DNA from: JBDKGV01 sp039798005
GTDB taxonomy: Bacteria > Fibrobacterota > Fibrobacteria > UBA5070
Direction of reading: 5' to 3'
DNA length: 6,288 nucleotides
Assembly (NCBI GenBank): GCA_039798005.1
Contig: JBDKGV010000204.1
Span: 1-6,288 of the forward strand
The translations under genes and the position numbers were made by a program. Under the pieces are notes generated by a model, which was given only the letters and a program-made list of their open reading frames with translations, searched no databases and had not been told where the DNA came from. Below are positions 5,452-6,288 of this stretch, in pieces (position 1 is the first letter of the stretch; every line of letters begins with the position of its first letter).

Positions 5452-6288
5452 TCACCGGACGGTGGCATCCCGGGTCCCGATGGGCCGTACCACATGTGCG
5501 CACCACGACAACCCCTCGTACTCGCGATACCCCTTGGTGCGGGAGGATCCCAGCAGGTAGCTTTCGGTGGCGGTCCGAAATACCGAGGACGCCGTCTCCC
5601 CGCGCCCCAGCTTTTGAACTTGCGCCGGCAGATCCAGCCGCACACCCACGGGAAAGAGACTTTCATCGGTGGTCTCGATGATCTCGCCGCGGGCATTGGT
5701 GTAGAACGCCGCGCTGCCTTCAATGGTCCGCCCGGAAGAGTCGCAAGGAAGGCATGTCGAGAGGATCTTGAGCGCTTCCGTATCCCAGTCGAAGAGGATG
5801 CCCAGGACACCCACGGACTCCGCTTCGCGGGCCCCCTTGCGGCGCACCCCGCCCGTGTAGATCAGCGATCGCGCCTTGCCCTTCTCCAGCAGGGACTTCT
5901 GGACGTCCTGCACCGCGAACTCCTGCGAACGGCCGGTGCGCATGCCCGACTGGAACCACGCCTGGTCGGAGACGTTGATCTTGGAAAGCTCGTTGCGCAG
6001 TTCGGTGCGCGAGCAGGCCACGATGTTCCCGGCATCGTCGGACAGGATGATGTTCCGGTACATGGTGTAGCTGCCGTTGATGACCTTGAGACGATCGGAG
6101 GCCTTGTGGAAATTCTCGGGCGAAGGATTTTCCAAGGCATGCCAGAAGTACTCGTCGGTGGCCCACCAACGGATGTCGGCGGCGCGCTCGAAGAGGTTGC
6201 GATCCACCAGATCGATGGCTTGCTTGGAGAAGTTCTCCAACGCCTTGAGGTTGAGTTCAAGCTCCCCAAGGGCCATCTCCTTGAGAAT
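5452..6288 (-). CDS. Cache-domain sensory protein, probably the C-terminal part of a chemoreceptor-like protein (partial)
   Basis: The frame is open to the right edge, giving 278 visible residues (numbers below count from the Met at 6276). Its content fits a Cache-type ligand-binding module: a lead helix ALGELELNLKALENFSKQAIDLVDRNLFERAADIRWW (2-38), a PAS-like strand pair NIILSDDAGNIVACS (75-89), DQAWFQSGMRTGRSQEFAVQDV (104-125), then VGVLGILFDWD (155-165), and a second sub-domain with AAFYTNARGEII (189-200) and a final SSRTKGYREYEGLSWCAHVVRP (244-265). In chemoreceptors known to me with this VDRNL(F/Y)ER..D(I/V)RWWATD pattern, the module follows the methyl-accepting domain, so the signalling part should lie beyond the window. 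No transmembrane helix is visible. The ATG at 6276 has AAGGAG directly against it, which is too close, so an internal Met is likelier. Ligand unknown. Confidence 0.75.
   Translation of the reverse strand: MLKEMALGELELNLKALENFSKQAIDLVDRNLFERAADIRWWATDEYFWHALENPSPENFHKASDRLKVINGSYTMYRNIILSDDAGNIVACSRTELRNELSKINVSDQAWFQSGMRTGRSQEFAVQDVQKSLLEKGKARSLIYTGGVRRKGAREAESVGVLGILFDWDTEALKILSTCLPCDSSGRTIEGSAAFYTNARGEIIETTDESLFPVGVRLDLPAQVQKLGRGETASSVFRTATESYLLGSSRTKGYREYEGLSWCAHVVRPIGTRDATVR

Noticed and set aside
4851..5810. Long N-terminal extension of the 176-aa protein to 5810
   Set aside because: The extension overlaps the Cache sensor gene in another frame and has no homology to the paralog. AGGAG and the paralog alignment place the start at 5381.
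5862..6269. Ser/Arg/Pro-rich minus-strand frame overlapping the sensor
   Set aside because: Composition is typical of an out-of-frame reading of GC-rich coding DNA, and the sensor frame carries the recognisable domain.

Overview
The window is GC-rich bacterial DNA in which every gene I can support lies on the minus strand, so the transcribed order runs from the right end to the left. Coding density is high. Long open frames on the plus strand are antisense shadows. The gene set points to a Gram-negative, polysaccharide-degrading, probably motile bacterium: RecBCD-type repair, a secreted GH5 glycanase, a lipoprotein-like protein, and a Cache sensory module of the kind found in chemoreceptors. 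A Fibrobacterota-like origin fits the secreted multi-domain cellulase-type enzyme, but this is only an inference from style and no marker gene here proves it.

Layout in transcription order: (1) 6288-5452, the C-terminal 278 residues of a Cache-domain sensor cut by the right window edge. (2) 5381-3223, a compact four-gene block. It starts with two adjacent paralogs of unknown function (176 and 185 aa), joined by a 4-base ATGA overlap. A VanZ-like membrane protein follows, itself joined by a second ATGA overlap to a YceK-like putative lipoprotein. A hairpin followed by TTTTATTC closes the block at 3204-3175. (3) 3116-1377, a 579-aa secreted GH5 glycoside hydrolase with a CBM4/9-like module and an extra C-terminal tail. 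Its promoter region carries two perfect inverted repeats, one abutting the -35 box and one filling most of the spacer between -35 and -10. A weaker terminator-like hairpin follows the gene. (4) 1294-1, the N-terminal 431 residues of RecC, running off the left edge.

The most notable points are the coupled paralog pair with its VanZ-like and lipoprotein-like partners (an unrecognised four-gene unit), the double palindrome over the glycanase promoter, and the possible leaderless transcripts of both the glycanase and recC, whose -10-like boxes sit only 6-7 bases before the ATG. No tRNA, rRNA, CRISPR array or insertion sequence was seen. There is no gene-free stretch above about 110 bases.
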